Part shown: positions 27,157 through 34,531 of the stretch, piece by piece | Numbering within the stretch: position 1 is the first letter of the stretch | Layout: each line of letters opens with the position of its first letter | NCBI RefSeq assembly: GCF_000332315.1 | Contig: NZ_KB235933.1 | Span: forward strand, 933,290 to 997,289 | DNA: 64,000 nucleotides | Direction of reading: 5' to 3' | Source of the DNA: Prochlorothrix hollandica PCC 9006 = CALU 1027 | Lineage (GTDB): Bacteria; Cyanobacteriota; Cyanobacteriia; Prochlorotrichales; Prochlorotrichaceae | Notes under the pieces: generated by a model | The model's database searches: none | Told to the model about the DNA's origin: nothing | The model's input: only the letters and a program-made list of their open reading frames with translations | Position numbers and translations under genes: made by a program

Positions 27157-27413
27157 CCCGATTCGCCCAAGTTCGCCGCTAGAATGTCTTCGGCTTGCTC
27201 AGAAAGGTTGGGGCTACCGGAGTAGAGACCCACGATCGGATCTAAGTCAGGCCGATCGATGTGGGGGAGTTGCTCTGCGGGGGGGTGGGGGGCTGGAACA
27301 AAGGGGATTTTGTACTGTTGCTTGAGGAAGCGTACAAAGTCGAGGATTTGCTGGAGGAGGGAGGGCGGGGTGTTGCGGAGTTCTTGAAGGAGTTGATCTT
27401 GAAGGGAGGTCAT
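27138..27413 (-). CDS. DUF2281-like antitoxin
   Basis: 91 residues starting MTSLQDQLLQELRNTPPSLL, a leucine-rich helix (QQILDFVRFLKQQY), a proline-rich linker and a C-terminal tail ending GESGWTWKA. This is the form of antitoxins paired with PIN toxins in cyanobacteria. It overlaps the downstream toxin. A remnant of an equivalent start codon and first codons survives in reverse at 29800-29822. Confidence 0.7.
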   Translation of the reverse strand: MTSLQDQLLQELRNTPPSLLQQILDFVRFLKQQYKIPFVPAPHPPAEQLPHIDRPDLDPIVGLYSGSPNLSEQAEDILAANLGESGWTWKA

Positions 27414-27457
27414 GGGGAGATGGGGGGGGGTTGCGGGGGGTGGCTCTTCTTAGTTTA

Positions 27458-27685
27458 GGGTTTGGTGGAGGAGTTTGGGGTGATTCAGAGGTTGCGATCG
27501 CGGTGGCGGGAGGGGCGGGGGTTGGTGGTGCGGTATCTGGAGGGTTTGGTGTGGCAGGAGCGGGGGTAGCTTGATTTGGGTGGGCGATCGGGGGGTGTTA
27601 GGATGGGGAGGTGTTAGCGTTTATGTTTTGGGGAGTTGAGATGCAAAGGATACAGTTGCAGGTTGAGGTGAAGGACGATCGATGA
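27458..27685 (+). repeat. Seam repeat copy 4
   Basis: Contains the orphan tail (EFGVIQRLRSRWREGRG to the GAGCGGGGGTAG stop), the spacer and the leader with MQRIQLQVEVKDDR. The upstream GGTGGCTCTTCTTAGTTTAG piece is shared with copy 6. Confidence 0.8.
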
Positions 27686-27918
27686 CGATTCCGTTACCGC
27701 CTAATGTGGCGGCGGGGCTGTATGAAGTTGTTGTGGTGATGCAGCCGCAGTCTGAGGTGAGGACGACAAGCCAAGACTGGGAGCAATATTGGGAGAATTT
27801 GGCGGTGTTTCGGGCCAAGATTGCAGAGCGGTTTGGCTGTAGCGATCGGGATTGGGTGGCTGAGGCACGGGTCGATCGAGAAACAGATTTAGGGCAGTGG
27901 CTGGGATTGATAGAGTGA
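27641..27918 (+). pseudogene. Antitoxin copy 2, split by a 4-nt deletion
   Basis: Identical to the gene at 24254 except that GATCGATCGCTGACG has become GATCGATGACG. The frame ends after 14 codons at TGA (27683-27685). That TGA overlaps an ATG (27682, ATGA), from which 78 residues of the antitoxin body (MTIPLPPNVAAGLYEVVVVM) remain open to the TGATG junction with the toxin. It may therefore still be made by reinitiation. Whether the shortened form neutralises the toxin is unknown. Confidence 0.8.
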
Positions 27919-28334
27919 TGAAAATTGTTCTGGATGCGAATATCACGTTGGCGTTAGTGTTGTCGCTACCGGCTACGCCCCAAGCCGTCCAAAAGGTTTC
28001 AGATTGGCAAAAGCAAGGCTATCAATTTTTTGTGCCGACTTTGTGGTGCTATGAGGTTATTTCGGCGTTACGGAAAGCGCGGGTTGCTGGTTTTTTGGAT
28101 GCCGTAGCAGTTAAGGAGGCTTTCGATCAGCTTTTGGGCTTGCCGATCGAGTGGGTTGATCCAACTCTGACATTGACGGAGCGTAGCCTATATTGGGCTG
28201 AGATTTTGGGGCAACGGGTTGCCTATGATGGGGCTTATTTGGCAGTGGCAGAGGCAATTGAGGCTGAGTTCTGGACGTTGGATCACAAGCTGATTCGGGC
28301 AATTTTGCCGCATACGGAGTTTGCGATCGCCTAG
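27918..28334 (+). CDS. PIN-domain toxin, copy 2 with swapped C-terminus
   Basis: 138 residues, nearly identical to the toxin at 24535, with substitutions around DPTLTLTERS. All PIN acids are kept. After RAILP the normal end is replaced by HTEFAIA and stop, the same tail seen at 22987-23090 and 26613-26665. The last beta strand is lost, so folding or activity may be affected. It converges with the next reverse gene with a 4-nt overlap. Confidence 0.8.
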   Translation: MKIVLDANITLALVLSLPATPQAVQKVSDWQKQGYQFFVPTLWCYEVISALRKARVAGFLDAVAVKEAFDQLLGLPIEWVDPTLTLTERSLYWAEILGQRVAYDGAYLAVAEAIEAEFWTLDHKLIRAILPHTEFAIA

Positions 28335-28726
28335 TGGGGAATGGTTTGGATGAGGCCCGTCTGAAAGGCTGGATCATGGGTGAGGATTGGCAAGTTTTCG
28401 AGTTCGGCCTGGGCCATGAGCATTCGATCGAAGGGATCCCGATGGGCGATCGGAAGGTTTCCGGCACGGAGGGCGTGGAGAGTAGTGATGGAAAGTTCTG
28501 TAAACCTGGCTTTTTCTAAGGTTTGGGGGTATTTCTGGAGAAGTTCTGTGGCTTCTGGCAGTTTACCAAGGCGGTACTTTGTGGCGATTTCCCAGGCTGA
28601 AGCACTGCTGACAAAAATTGAGTTTTCAGGGTTTCTGATGATGCTATGGCAAGTTTTATCAAGTTTGGGGTCATTAAAGAGCCACCAAAGCAAAATATGA
28701 GTGTCTAGCAGGTAGCTTGTCGTCAT
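28331..28726 (-). CDS. PIN-domain toxin (Sll0205-like VapC)
   Basis: 131 residues from the ATG at 28726. The start SYLLDTHILLWWLFNDPKL is typical of this PIN subgroup. Other acids lie in SASAWEIATKYRLGK, AHRDPFDRMLMAQA and ILTHDPAF. It starts 2 nt after the antitoxin stop. A GTA-coded upstream ATG at 28738 is possible but would overlap the antitoxin. Confidence 0.85.
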   Translation of the reverse strand: MTTSYLLDTHILLWWLFNDPKLDKTCHSIIRNPENSIFVSSASAWEIATKYRLGKLPEATELLQKYPQTLEKARFTELSITTLHALRAGNLPIAHRDPFDRMLMAQAELENLPILTHDPAFQTGLIQTIPH

Positions 28727-28728
28727 TT

Positions 28729-28923
28729 TTACTCCCACTGTTGCAGTTCTGTTTCGGGGAGGGGGTCAAAGAAGGCGTTGCTGAGGGTGCCGGAGAGGAG
28801 TCCGGGGGTGCGGGGTTGGGGGGTGGGGGTGAGACCGAGGCGAAAGTGGTGGATGAGGTCGTAGAGGAGGGGGAGTTTGTGGGGGGGGATGGCTTGGAGT
28901 TCGTGGATAATTTGCTGGAGCAT
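28729..28923 (-). CDS. Small antitoxin partner of the Sll0205-like PIN toxin
   Basis: 64 residues: MLQQIIHELQAIPPHKLPLL, then a short helical part and TPGLLSGTLSNAFFDPLPET, ending with QQWE. The layout (leucine-rich helix followed by a proline/acidic C-terminus) is that of DUF2281-like antitoxins. It sits directly upstream of its toxin. Confidence 0.7.
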   Translation of the reverse strand: MLQQIIHELQAIPPHKLPLLYDLIHHFRLGLTPTPQPRTPGLLSGTLSNAFFDPLPETELQQWE

Positions 28924-28969
28924 GGGGCTAGAGGGGGGTTAGGCAATGGGTTGGCCAGATTGTAACATT

Positions 28970-29160
28970 GCGATCGCTGTGGCGGGAGGGGCGGGGGTTG
29001 GTGGTGCGGTATCTGGAGGGTTTGTTGTGGCGGGAGCGGGGATAGCTTGATTTGGGTGGTCGATCGGGGGGTGTTAGGAGGGACTAGTGTTGATGTTTCG
29101 GGAGGGTTTAAGATGCAAACGATTCAATTGCAGGTTGAGGTCAAGGCCGATCGATCGCTG
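28970..29160 (+). repeat. Seam repeat copy 5
   Basis: Orphan tail, spacer and leader, then ATG at 29113 with codons MQTIQLQVEVKADRSL. The reading frame then runs antisense into the DUF5615 gene and stops at 29247, so the leader has no matching gene body. Confidence 0.8.
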
Positions 29161-29165
29161 GTTAA

Positions 29166-29528
29166 TCATTGTGGATGTGGGGCATTGGCAAATCGCACTT
29201 TGTCCTCTGTCACAACTACAAAATTATTCGGTAGCCGATCGAGATAGTTCTGAAGCAAAGCATCCAAAACAGCAATTTTATTGTTGGCTGTTTCGTTCTG
29301 TAACCGCATGAAAATTACACCTTTGTGGGGGGAGTTTTCACGGTATACCTTAGTCCCAAAGTCTTTGTCATTGGTGATGAGGATTCGTGACTCACGATCG
29401 GCTTGTTGAATGACGGTTTCATCGTCGAGTCCCCGTGCTTGTTCATACACTGAAAACACGTCATGACCTGCTTCCCGCAGCCATTGGGCCACTCTTGGCC
29501 CGGTACATTCATCAACTAAAAAGCGCAT
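29166..29528 (-). CDS. DUF5615 PIN-like toxin
   Basis: 120 residues: MRFLVDECTGPRVAQWLREA, then a conserved acidic region GLDDETVIQQADRESR and ILITNDKDFGTKVY, the PIN-like core of DUF5615 (Mut7-C-like) proteins. Its start overlaps the DUF433 stop (TAATG). It is the presumed RNase toxin of a DUF433/DUF5615 pair. Confidence 0.88.
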   Translation of the reverse strand: MRFLVDECTGPRVAQWLREAGHDVFSVYEQARGLDDETVIQQADRESRILITNDKDFGTKVYRENSPHKGVIFMRLQNETANNKIAVLDALLQNYLDRLPNNFVVVTEDKVRFANAPHPQ

Positions 29529-29782
29529 TAGGCAACTTTATCCCAAAATTGCTCAGATTCTATGTTTTCTAGGGTTTTTGCAGCAAATAAAAGGCAGGCG
29601 AGGATGTCTTCGAGGGTTTGTTCTTGGTATTCTGCCAAAATGTCCTCTGGGGTTGAGCCGTGGCCAAGCAGGTTGAGGATATATTCTACGGTTAGCCGGG
29701 TGCCTTTGATGGTGGGTCGTCCGGCCATGATGTCAGGGTTGATGGTAATGCGTTCGAGTAAGGGGGATGGGGTGAGTTGCAT
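29528..29782 (-). CDS. DUF433 antitoxin
   Basis: 84 residues: RITINPDIMAGRPTIKGTRL, the DUF433 signature, with the helix-turn-helix-like TVEYILNLLGHGSTPEDIL and EYQEQTLEDILACL. It is upstream of and coupled to the DUF5615 gene; such pairs are common TA modules in cyanobacteria. Confidence 0.9.
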   Translation of the reverse strand: MQLTPSPLLERITINPDIMAGRPTIKGTRLTVEYILNLLGHGSTPEDILAEYQEQTLEDILACLLFAAKTLENIESEQFWDKVA

Positions 29783-29815
29783 GGCTATGGTCGGGGCTGA
29801 GTGTCAAGATGAAGG

Positions 29816-29968
29816 GAGGTCATGGGGATGTTGCGGGGGGTGGCTCTTCTTAGTTTAGGGTTTGGTGGAGGAGTTTGGGGTGATTCAGAGGTTGCGATCG
29901 CGGTGGCGGGAGGGGCGGGGGTTGCTGGTGCGGTATCTGGAGGTTTTGTTGTGGCAGGAGCGGGGGTA
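29816..29968 (+). repeat. Seam repeat copy 6 (tail half only)
   Basis: Begins with a reverse-strand remnant of an antitoxin start (ATGACCTCCCTTCA in reverse), then GGTGGCTCTTCTTAGTTTAG and the orphan DUF4926 tail to its TAG stop at 29966. The leader half is absent. It marks the right edge of the island. Confidence 0.75.
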
Positions 29969-30036
29969 GGGGGCGATCTATATTCTGCAAGGCTGAATTC
30001 AGGATGATCTCGCCAAGGAAACTCAATGATGGTAAC

Positions 30037-30852
30037 CTAGGCAAACCTATCAACACCCAACTCGAAAAAGTTTTTTACTGAGTCTCCAAAATCTGCACCT
30101 TCTCTAATGCGATCAAGATCATCAAAGATATCGCTACTGGGGGGCTTATGTGTTAATATCTCTCGTTGAAGGGTATAAAAATGAGTATAAACACCTTCAG
30201 TTTCTAGAGAAGCAGTTACGACTTGAAAACCTTGAGAACCTAGATAATTCAGAAAATCATGAAAGGTTGCAGTTCTAGGTCTTACTCTTTTTCCGTTAAC
30301 ATAAAGACTCATGATTTCATTTGTCATACCTCGACCTAGCAGTTGCACTCGAATCTGAATAAATTGATAAGTCTTCCTTGCCTGTTGTGAGTTGTCTATG
30401 TTAGTTTTTGAAGGCAGAGAAGTAATGAGATCATTATCTCGATATTCCCGCTTAATAGGCAACTTCTCCTGATTTTGGCTCTTATCCTGAGAACTTGACT
30501 GACTGAGATCCATAAATGGGTTGTTGTCAGGTTGATACTCATGGCTCAGGTCTTCCTGATCAAAGCCTTCAACTACAATAGGCTCCGGCAGTCTTTGTAC
30601 ACTTCTCCAACAGGGCTGCTCACCTTCTTCTCTACCATAAAATTGAACAGTCTTAATACCAACTAAGTTAGCATCCATTAAGATATTCATTGCTTCTAAT
30701 GCAACCTTTTCATAACTTTGCTTATCCAAATTAGAGCCTTTTGAACATGTAATAACAACATTGAGTAGTGACGAGGTTGCCTTAAGTTGGAAACTAATAT
30801 TGTCACTAGGCTTGACAGAGTTAAGCTGCTGAAGAATTTTGTGAGTGTCCAT
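30037..30852 (-). CDS. Uncharacterised protein, third gene of EcsC-TerB operon
   Basis: 271 residues from the ATG at 30852. Residues 1-90 form a compact domain (MDTHKILQQLNSVKPSDNIS, LLNVVITCSKG, TVQFYGREEGEQ). An acidic Ser/Gln-rich linker follows (about 100-160), then a second alpha/beta part (TYQFIQIRVQLLGRG, VTASLETEGVYTHFYTLQRE). There is no signal peptide or membrane segment. I recognise the FYGR-containing N-terminal segment only as something seen in cyanobacterial hypotheticals. It lies 72 bp after the hydrolase gene on the same strand. Confidence 0.65.
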   Translation of the reverse strand: MDTHKILQQLNSVKPSDNISFQLKATSSLLNVVITCSKGSNLDKQSYEKVALEAMNILMDANLVGIKTVQFYGREEGEQPCWRSVQRLPEPIVVEGFDQEDLSHEYQPDNNPFMDLSQSSSQDKSQNQEKLPIKREYRDNDLITSLPSKTNIDNSQQARKTYQFIQIRVQLLGRGMTNEIMSLYVNGKRVRPRTATFHDFLNYLGSQGFQVVTASLETEGVYTHFYTLQREILTHKPPSSDIFDDLDRIREGADFGDSVKNFFELGVDRFA

Positions 30853-30924
30853 ACTTATTCCATAACTAATAGAACAATTGAGTAAAAAGCTGCAATGTAC
30901 CATGCTATATTTTGTCTATAAGCA

Positions 30925-31830
30925 TTATCCAAAGGATCGAATCATGTCATCTATCGCTTTTTGAAAATCTGCTGAATGAATCCAGCCAACAAAGCCCGAA
31001 TACTCGCATTTTCCATATTGATTAGCAATAAATATATGCTTGACTCCTACAAGATTAGTCCAAGTGCGAATGCTAACTCCGTTTTGAAATGAATAAATAA
31101 CATGAGACTGGGAAAAATCCCGTTGACTGGCATCAGTCATACCTGGAACTGAACGGAAGTAGGCTATCAATTCTGTGAGTAGATTACGTGGAGGATCTGG
31201 TATTGGCTGTCTTGGCTCAGACCAAAATTCTTGGATTGCTTTTATAACAGCCGTGTGACTTTTTAGAGCAACATGATCGACACCATCTAATTGGGTAAAG
31301 TGAGCATAACGTAATTTTGTAGATTCAATAGGTACAACACCATCCCCTCCACCGGTTGTGTTTCCTGCCACTACTAGAGTTGGAATACTTGCTGAGATTT
31401 CCTCGGCTAAAACTCGATGATTTTGACCTAAGTATTTAGCGATACCAATACCCCATCCAAACGGATCAACGATTCTAGCTAAATCTGCACCCCCAACAGG
31501 AGAACCCAACAAAATTAAGGACTCAAATCTTTTCCACCAGTCTGTATGCCTAGATAGGACTTCTAACCAGATAACGCCACCTAGGGAAGTTGCAATAATT
31601 CTAGCGGGTATATTAGGATAGCATCTTAATGTCTGTTCAGCAGCATTCTCCAACTGATTAATTAACGACTTGCTATCAAGATATGTTGCAAGAAAATCGA
31701 GTTTTGGAGCTACAACATAAGATTTAGTCGGAGCAACTTTATGAGCAAGACTTGCCATATCTTTGTTGTCATCACTCATCCCATGTTGAGAAAACAGAAT
31801 GAGATTAATTTGATTGGTAGTAGACATCAT
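30925..31830 (-). CDS. Alpha/beta-hydrolase (lipase-like), second gene of EcsC-TerB operon
   Basis: 301 residues. The start region NLILFSQHGMSDDNKDM replaces the usual HG oxyanion segment. The nucleophile serine is in ARIIATSLGGVIWLEVLSR, the acid probably in GGGDGVVPIES, and the histidine in DGVDHVALKSH. A C-terminal extension of about 80 residues (VIYSFQNGVSIRTWTNLVGV) is not part of the core fold. It begins 11 nt after the EcsC-TerB gene stop, so cotranslation is likely. The substrate, perhaps a lipid or ester, is unknown. Confidence 0.8.
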   Translation of the reverse strand: MMSTTNQINLILFSQHGMSDDNKDMASLAHKVAPTKSYVVAPKLDFLATYLDSKSLINQLENAAEQTLRCYPNIPARIIATSLGGVIWLEVLSRHTDWWKRFESLILLGSPVGGADLARIVDPFGWGIGIAKYLGQNHRVLAEEISASIPTLVVAGNTTGGGDGVVPIESTKLRYAHFTQLDGVDHVALKSHTAVIKAIQEFWSEPRQPIPDPPRNLLTELIAYFRSVPGMTDASQRDFSQSHVIYSFQNGVSIRTWTNLVGVKHIFIANQYGKCEYSGFVGWIHSADFQKAIDDMIRSFG

Positions 31831-31841
31831 AAAATTCAAGT

Positions 31842-32891
31842 TTAAACGACGACTGACATCATTTCTTCCACATCTGCCGCGTCGAGATTAAGAGCCTGAC
31901 CGACTTGCTTAATGTACATTTTCTCCGTGATATGAAAATTACCATCACGCTTAGCTACAGAAACGAGATCAACCATAAGGCTGACAACCTCATCAGGATG
32001 TTTTGCTAGAACCTTAAAATCTACAGGAAGTTTTGACTTGGACTGCAAACTCTCACGGATTTGTGAGATCTCATCTTTGGATAAAGAGGCATTTTGTAGC
32101 ATATTTTTGAAAAAGATTCGCTCTTCTTCTTCAATCACTCCGTCAGCCCTAATTAAGTTAATAATAGCTTTTACACGCAAGAACTCAATATTCTCAGATT
32201 CACCACTAGAAGAAGAAAGATCTAAGTCCTCTAAAACATTATCACTAGGCGTTGTATTATCTTCCAAATCGTCACTAGGCGTTGTATTACCTTCCCAAGA
32301 AATTTCTTTCTCAAAAATTTCCTTTGCTTGTTTACCAATTTGTCGAGTCATATAGTAGGACCATGCAGCAATGGCAACGGCTCCGACTCCCGGTAACCAT
32401 TTACCGATCGCAGACTTTAGAGCCTGTTGAGTAACACGACCTGAAAGCTGAGCAATAACTCTCTGAAAGGTACTTAATGTTGCACGTTTGACTAATATAG
32501 TACTACCTTTCATGACAAGTAAAGAAGCGGCTCCTGTTCCAGTTGCACCAATGACAACACCAAGCAGTACCTCTTTAGTAATCACTGTTTCCTTTCCGTA
32601 GGAAGCACCAATATCATAAACCATAGATATTTGGTTGTGCATGATTTTCAGAATCTCAGGTAGAACTGCCAGCATACCCATTGGTCCAGGAATTAAGCCC
32701 ACAGTACCTGAGATTACAGCATTCCCATTAGAGTAAGAGCCAATAATAGAATCAGCACTTTGCTGAGCAAGACTTGGATTTGATCGGTGTACAACTTTTC
32801 TTTCTTGCATGACACTTTCAAACAAACCCATCATTTGCTCTGACAGTTGTGCTTGAATCTTATCTGTCAAACTTTGCTCTTTTTGGCCCAT
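31842..32891 (-). CDS. EcsC-like/TerB-like two-domain protein
   Basis: 349 residues from the ATG at 32891, which has AAGGAAG about 10 nt upstream. The N-terminal part (about 50-190) resembles EcsC/DUF697-type membrane-associated helices: GLIPGPMGMLAVLPEILKIM, VYDIGASYGKE, VVIGATGTGAASLLVMKG, and LPGVGAVAIAAWSYYM. A linker with a duplicated EDNTTPSD motif (205-225) leads to a TerB-like helical domain (240-349: INLIRADGVIEEEERIFF, VAKRDGNFHITEKMY) with acidic metal-binding-type residues. TerB domains occur in tellurite/stress and some defence-linked systems. The role here is unknown. Confidence 0.75.
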   Translation of the reverse strand: MGQKEQSLTDKIQAQLSEQMMGLFESVMQERKVVHRSNPSLAQQSADSIIGSYSNGNAVISGTVGLIPGPMGMLAVLPEILKIMHNQISMVYDIGASYGKETVITKEVLLGVVIGATGTGAASLLVMKGSTILVKRATLSTFQRVIAQLSGRVTQQALKSAIGKWLPGVGAVAIAAWSYYMTRQIGKQAKEIFEKEISWEGNTTPSDDLEDNTTPSDNVLEDLDLSSSSGESENIEFLRVKAIINLIRADGVIEEEERIFFKNMLQNASLSKDEISQIRESLQSKSKLPVDFKVLAKHPDEVVSLMVDLVSVAKRDGNFHITEKMYIKQVGQALNLDAADVEEMMSVVV

Positions 32892-32912
32892 AGTGTTGTA
32901 TCTTCCTTGCAA

Positions 32913-33175
32913 CTTTGAAGGGAACGCTTTAGTTGCGTAATATAATTTTATCCAGAAAAACAGATCAAAGAGATTAAGTAGTGGATTACCAATAGAAGTA
33001 TGAATCTTTAATCTTGTTTATTAATATCTTTGATAAAGTAGCTGAAATCAAGACGGGAGAAGGCGGAAAAAGACGGGAGTATTGTGAAGGTTTGTAAAAA
33101 AGGCGGATAAAGACGGAGAAAGGCGGGTGAGCTGGCTAGAATATAGCGCAACCATTGCATTTCTCCCCCCGCCCC
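32913..33175. other. AT-rich divergent promoter region with short direct repeats
   Basis: This separates the EcsC-TerB operon (reverse) from the vMAP gene (forward). Between 33049 and 33128 the motif AAGACGGGAGAAGGCGG recurs in four variants (AAGACGGGAG, AAGGCGGA, AAGACGGAG, AAGGCGGGTG). These could be regulator binding sites; this is inference. Confidence 0.45.
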
Positions 33176-33697
33176 ATGGATGTTAAACCCCTCATCGATC
33201 GCCTAAACACCCTCATCCACCACCACACCGGCCACCACCTCGACACCCTCCAAATCGCCATCCTCCAAGGAGTCCTCCAAGGCCACAAATACGCCGACAT
33301 CGCCCAAACCTGCCAGTGTACCGAAGGCCACCTCAAAGACAAAGCCTACAGCCTTTGGAAACACCTCACCCCCATCCTCGGCGAACCCATCAAAAAAACC
33401 AACGCCAAAGCCGCGATCGAACGCTTCGTTATCCACAACACTAACTCACCCATTTTCGAGAACAACCCCCCCCTGAGCCTGAGCACCCTCAACCTCTGCC
33501 CCTACCCCGACCCCACCGCCACCGCCCTACACCAAGCCCAAACCCGCGCCCAAACCACCCCCTCCAGCTACCACAGCCGCGCCATCCTCAAACTCCACCA
33601 CCACGGCCTTGAACCCACCGCGATCGCCGACAGCCTCGAAATCCCCCCCGCATTCGTCCACATCACCCTCCACCCACACACCAGCCTCACCCCCTAG
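33176..33697 (+). CDS. Stand-alone vMAP-type N-terminal HTH protein
   Basis: 173 residues. The first 90 (VKPLIDRLNTLIHHHTGHHL, LQIAILQGVLQGHKYADIAQ, then TEGHLKDKAYSLWKHL) match the vWA-MoxR-associated (vMAP) N-terminal helix-turn-helix that usually heads large NB-ARC or WD40 effectors in cyanobacteria. Here no effector follows. A second HTH-like helix pair is at the C-terminus (SRAILKLHHHGLEPTAIADS). The ATG at 33176 gives the family start; a TTG at 33155 is less likely. Its stop shares CTAG with the convergent DUF2283 gene. Confidence 0.78.
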   Translation: MDVKPLIDRLNTLIHHHTGHHLDTLQIAILQGVLQGHKYADIAQTCQCTEGHLKDKAYSLWKHLTPILGEPIKKTNAKAAIERFVIHNTNSPIFENNPPLSLSTLNLCPYPDPTATALHQAQTRAQTTPSSYHSRAILKLHHHGLEPTAIADSLEIPPAFVHITLHPHTSLTP

Positions 33698-33951
33698 CCC
33701 CCCGCCCGCAACATCGCCACCACCGGCACAAATATCGGCTCCTGCGCCGCCAACCGCCGCGACCAAAAGAAAATCTCGATCGCCTCGATCGCCCCCGTCT
33801 CCGGATTCAGCCGCACCAACAGATCATCCCCCAACTCCTCCGTTTCCTGTTCCGTATAAATAGGACATAACCTCACCATCAGGCTATCCCCGATCGGATC
33901 ATAATCAAACGTCAACCCCCGATCGGCCACCGCCCCTAATGCCTTGACCAT
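33694..33951 (-). CDS. DUF2283-family small protein
   Basis: 85 residues: TFDYDPIGDSLMVRL and GDDLLVRLNPETGAIEAIEI are the DUF2283 pattern (YDxxaDaLyi...). Proteins of this family are small, often in TA-like pairs with unknown function. A strong AGGAGGAATCC precedes the ATG. The 3' 116 bp are duplicated at 34529-34644. Confidence 0.85.
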   Translation of the reverse strand: MVKALGAVADRGLTFDYDPIGDSLMVRLCPIYTEQETEELGDDLLVRLNPETGAIEAIEIFFWSRRLAAQEPIFVPVVAMLRAGG

Positions 33952-34052
33952 TCCTGGATTCCTCCTGTTTTATCAATCGCTCAAAATAATCGCTAAAAAT
34001 AACAGTACCCCCTCAATCCCCCCTAACCCCCATCCACACCAGTCCCCCTCCC

Positions 34053-34421
34053 ATGACCCAAACCCTCACCCTCCAAATTCCCGATCGGCTCTATGACCAA
34101 CTCCTCACCACCGCCCAAGCAACCCAACAATCCCTTGATGCCATTCTCCTCCGTGTCCTCGAAGTTGGCAGTCCCCCCCAAGTGACCGACGCGCCCACTG
34201 CCGTCCAAGTCGAACTCATGGCCCTCAATGAACTAAGCAACGAAGCACTCTGGCAACAGGTCTATCCCCCTCATCTCACCCCCACCGTCCCTCCCATCTC
34301 ACCAGACCTAAGCCACGAAGAACAGCTACAGGCACAGGCAGAGATCGATCGGGCAGTCCTCCGTAGAGCACACGCTGCTGCCATTTTGCGCTGGCGCGGT
34401 TGCATAGTTCCTTTACCCTAG
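34053..34421 (+). CDS. Cyanobacterial HNH-partner protein (antitoxin-like)
   Basis: 122 residues. The RHH-like start (MTQTLTLQIPDRLYDQLLTT, then AQATQQSLDAILLRVLEV) and the later EALWQQVYPP and RRAHAAAILRWRG resemble a small cyanobacterial protein that normally precedes an HNH endonuclease gene. The usual C-terminal IP-x-LxEL end is replaced by CIVPLP. The gene downstream is a truncated HNH fragment. Confidence 0.65.
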   Translation: MTQTLTLQIPDRLYDQLLTTAQATQQSLDAILLRVLEVGSPPQVTDAPTAVQVELMALNELSNEALWQQVYPPHLTPTVPPISPDLSHEEQLQAQAEIDRAVLRRAHAAAILRWRGCIVPLP

Positions 34422-34432
34422 GGGATCTACCG

Positions 34433-34531
34433 GTGTCAGACTATATCCCCGTTGCACTCAAACTCCAGCTTGAACAGGTTGATCAGAATCGCTGTTGCTA
34501 CTGTCTCACCACTGCTGCTAACGGTTTTTAG
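34433..34531 (+). pseudogene. Truncated HNH endonuclease, N-terminal 32 codons
   Basis: GTG start, then SDYIPVALKLQLEQVDQNRC and CYCLTTAANGF, stop. The CCYC zinc-knuckle start and the position after the partner gene identify an HNH nuclease, but everything after residue 32 (including the HNH site) is gone. The truncation falls exactly where the 116-bp duplicate of the DUF2283 3' end begins. Confidence 0.75.
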
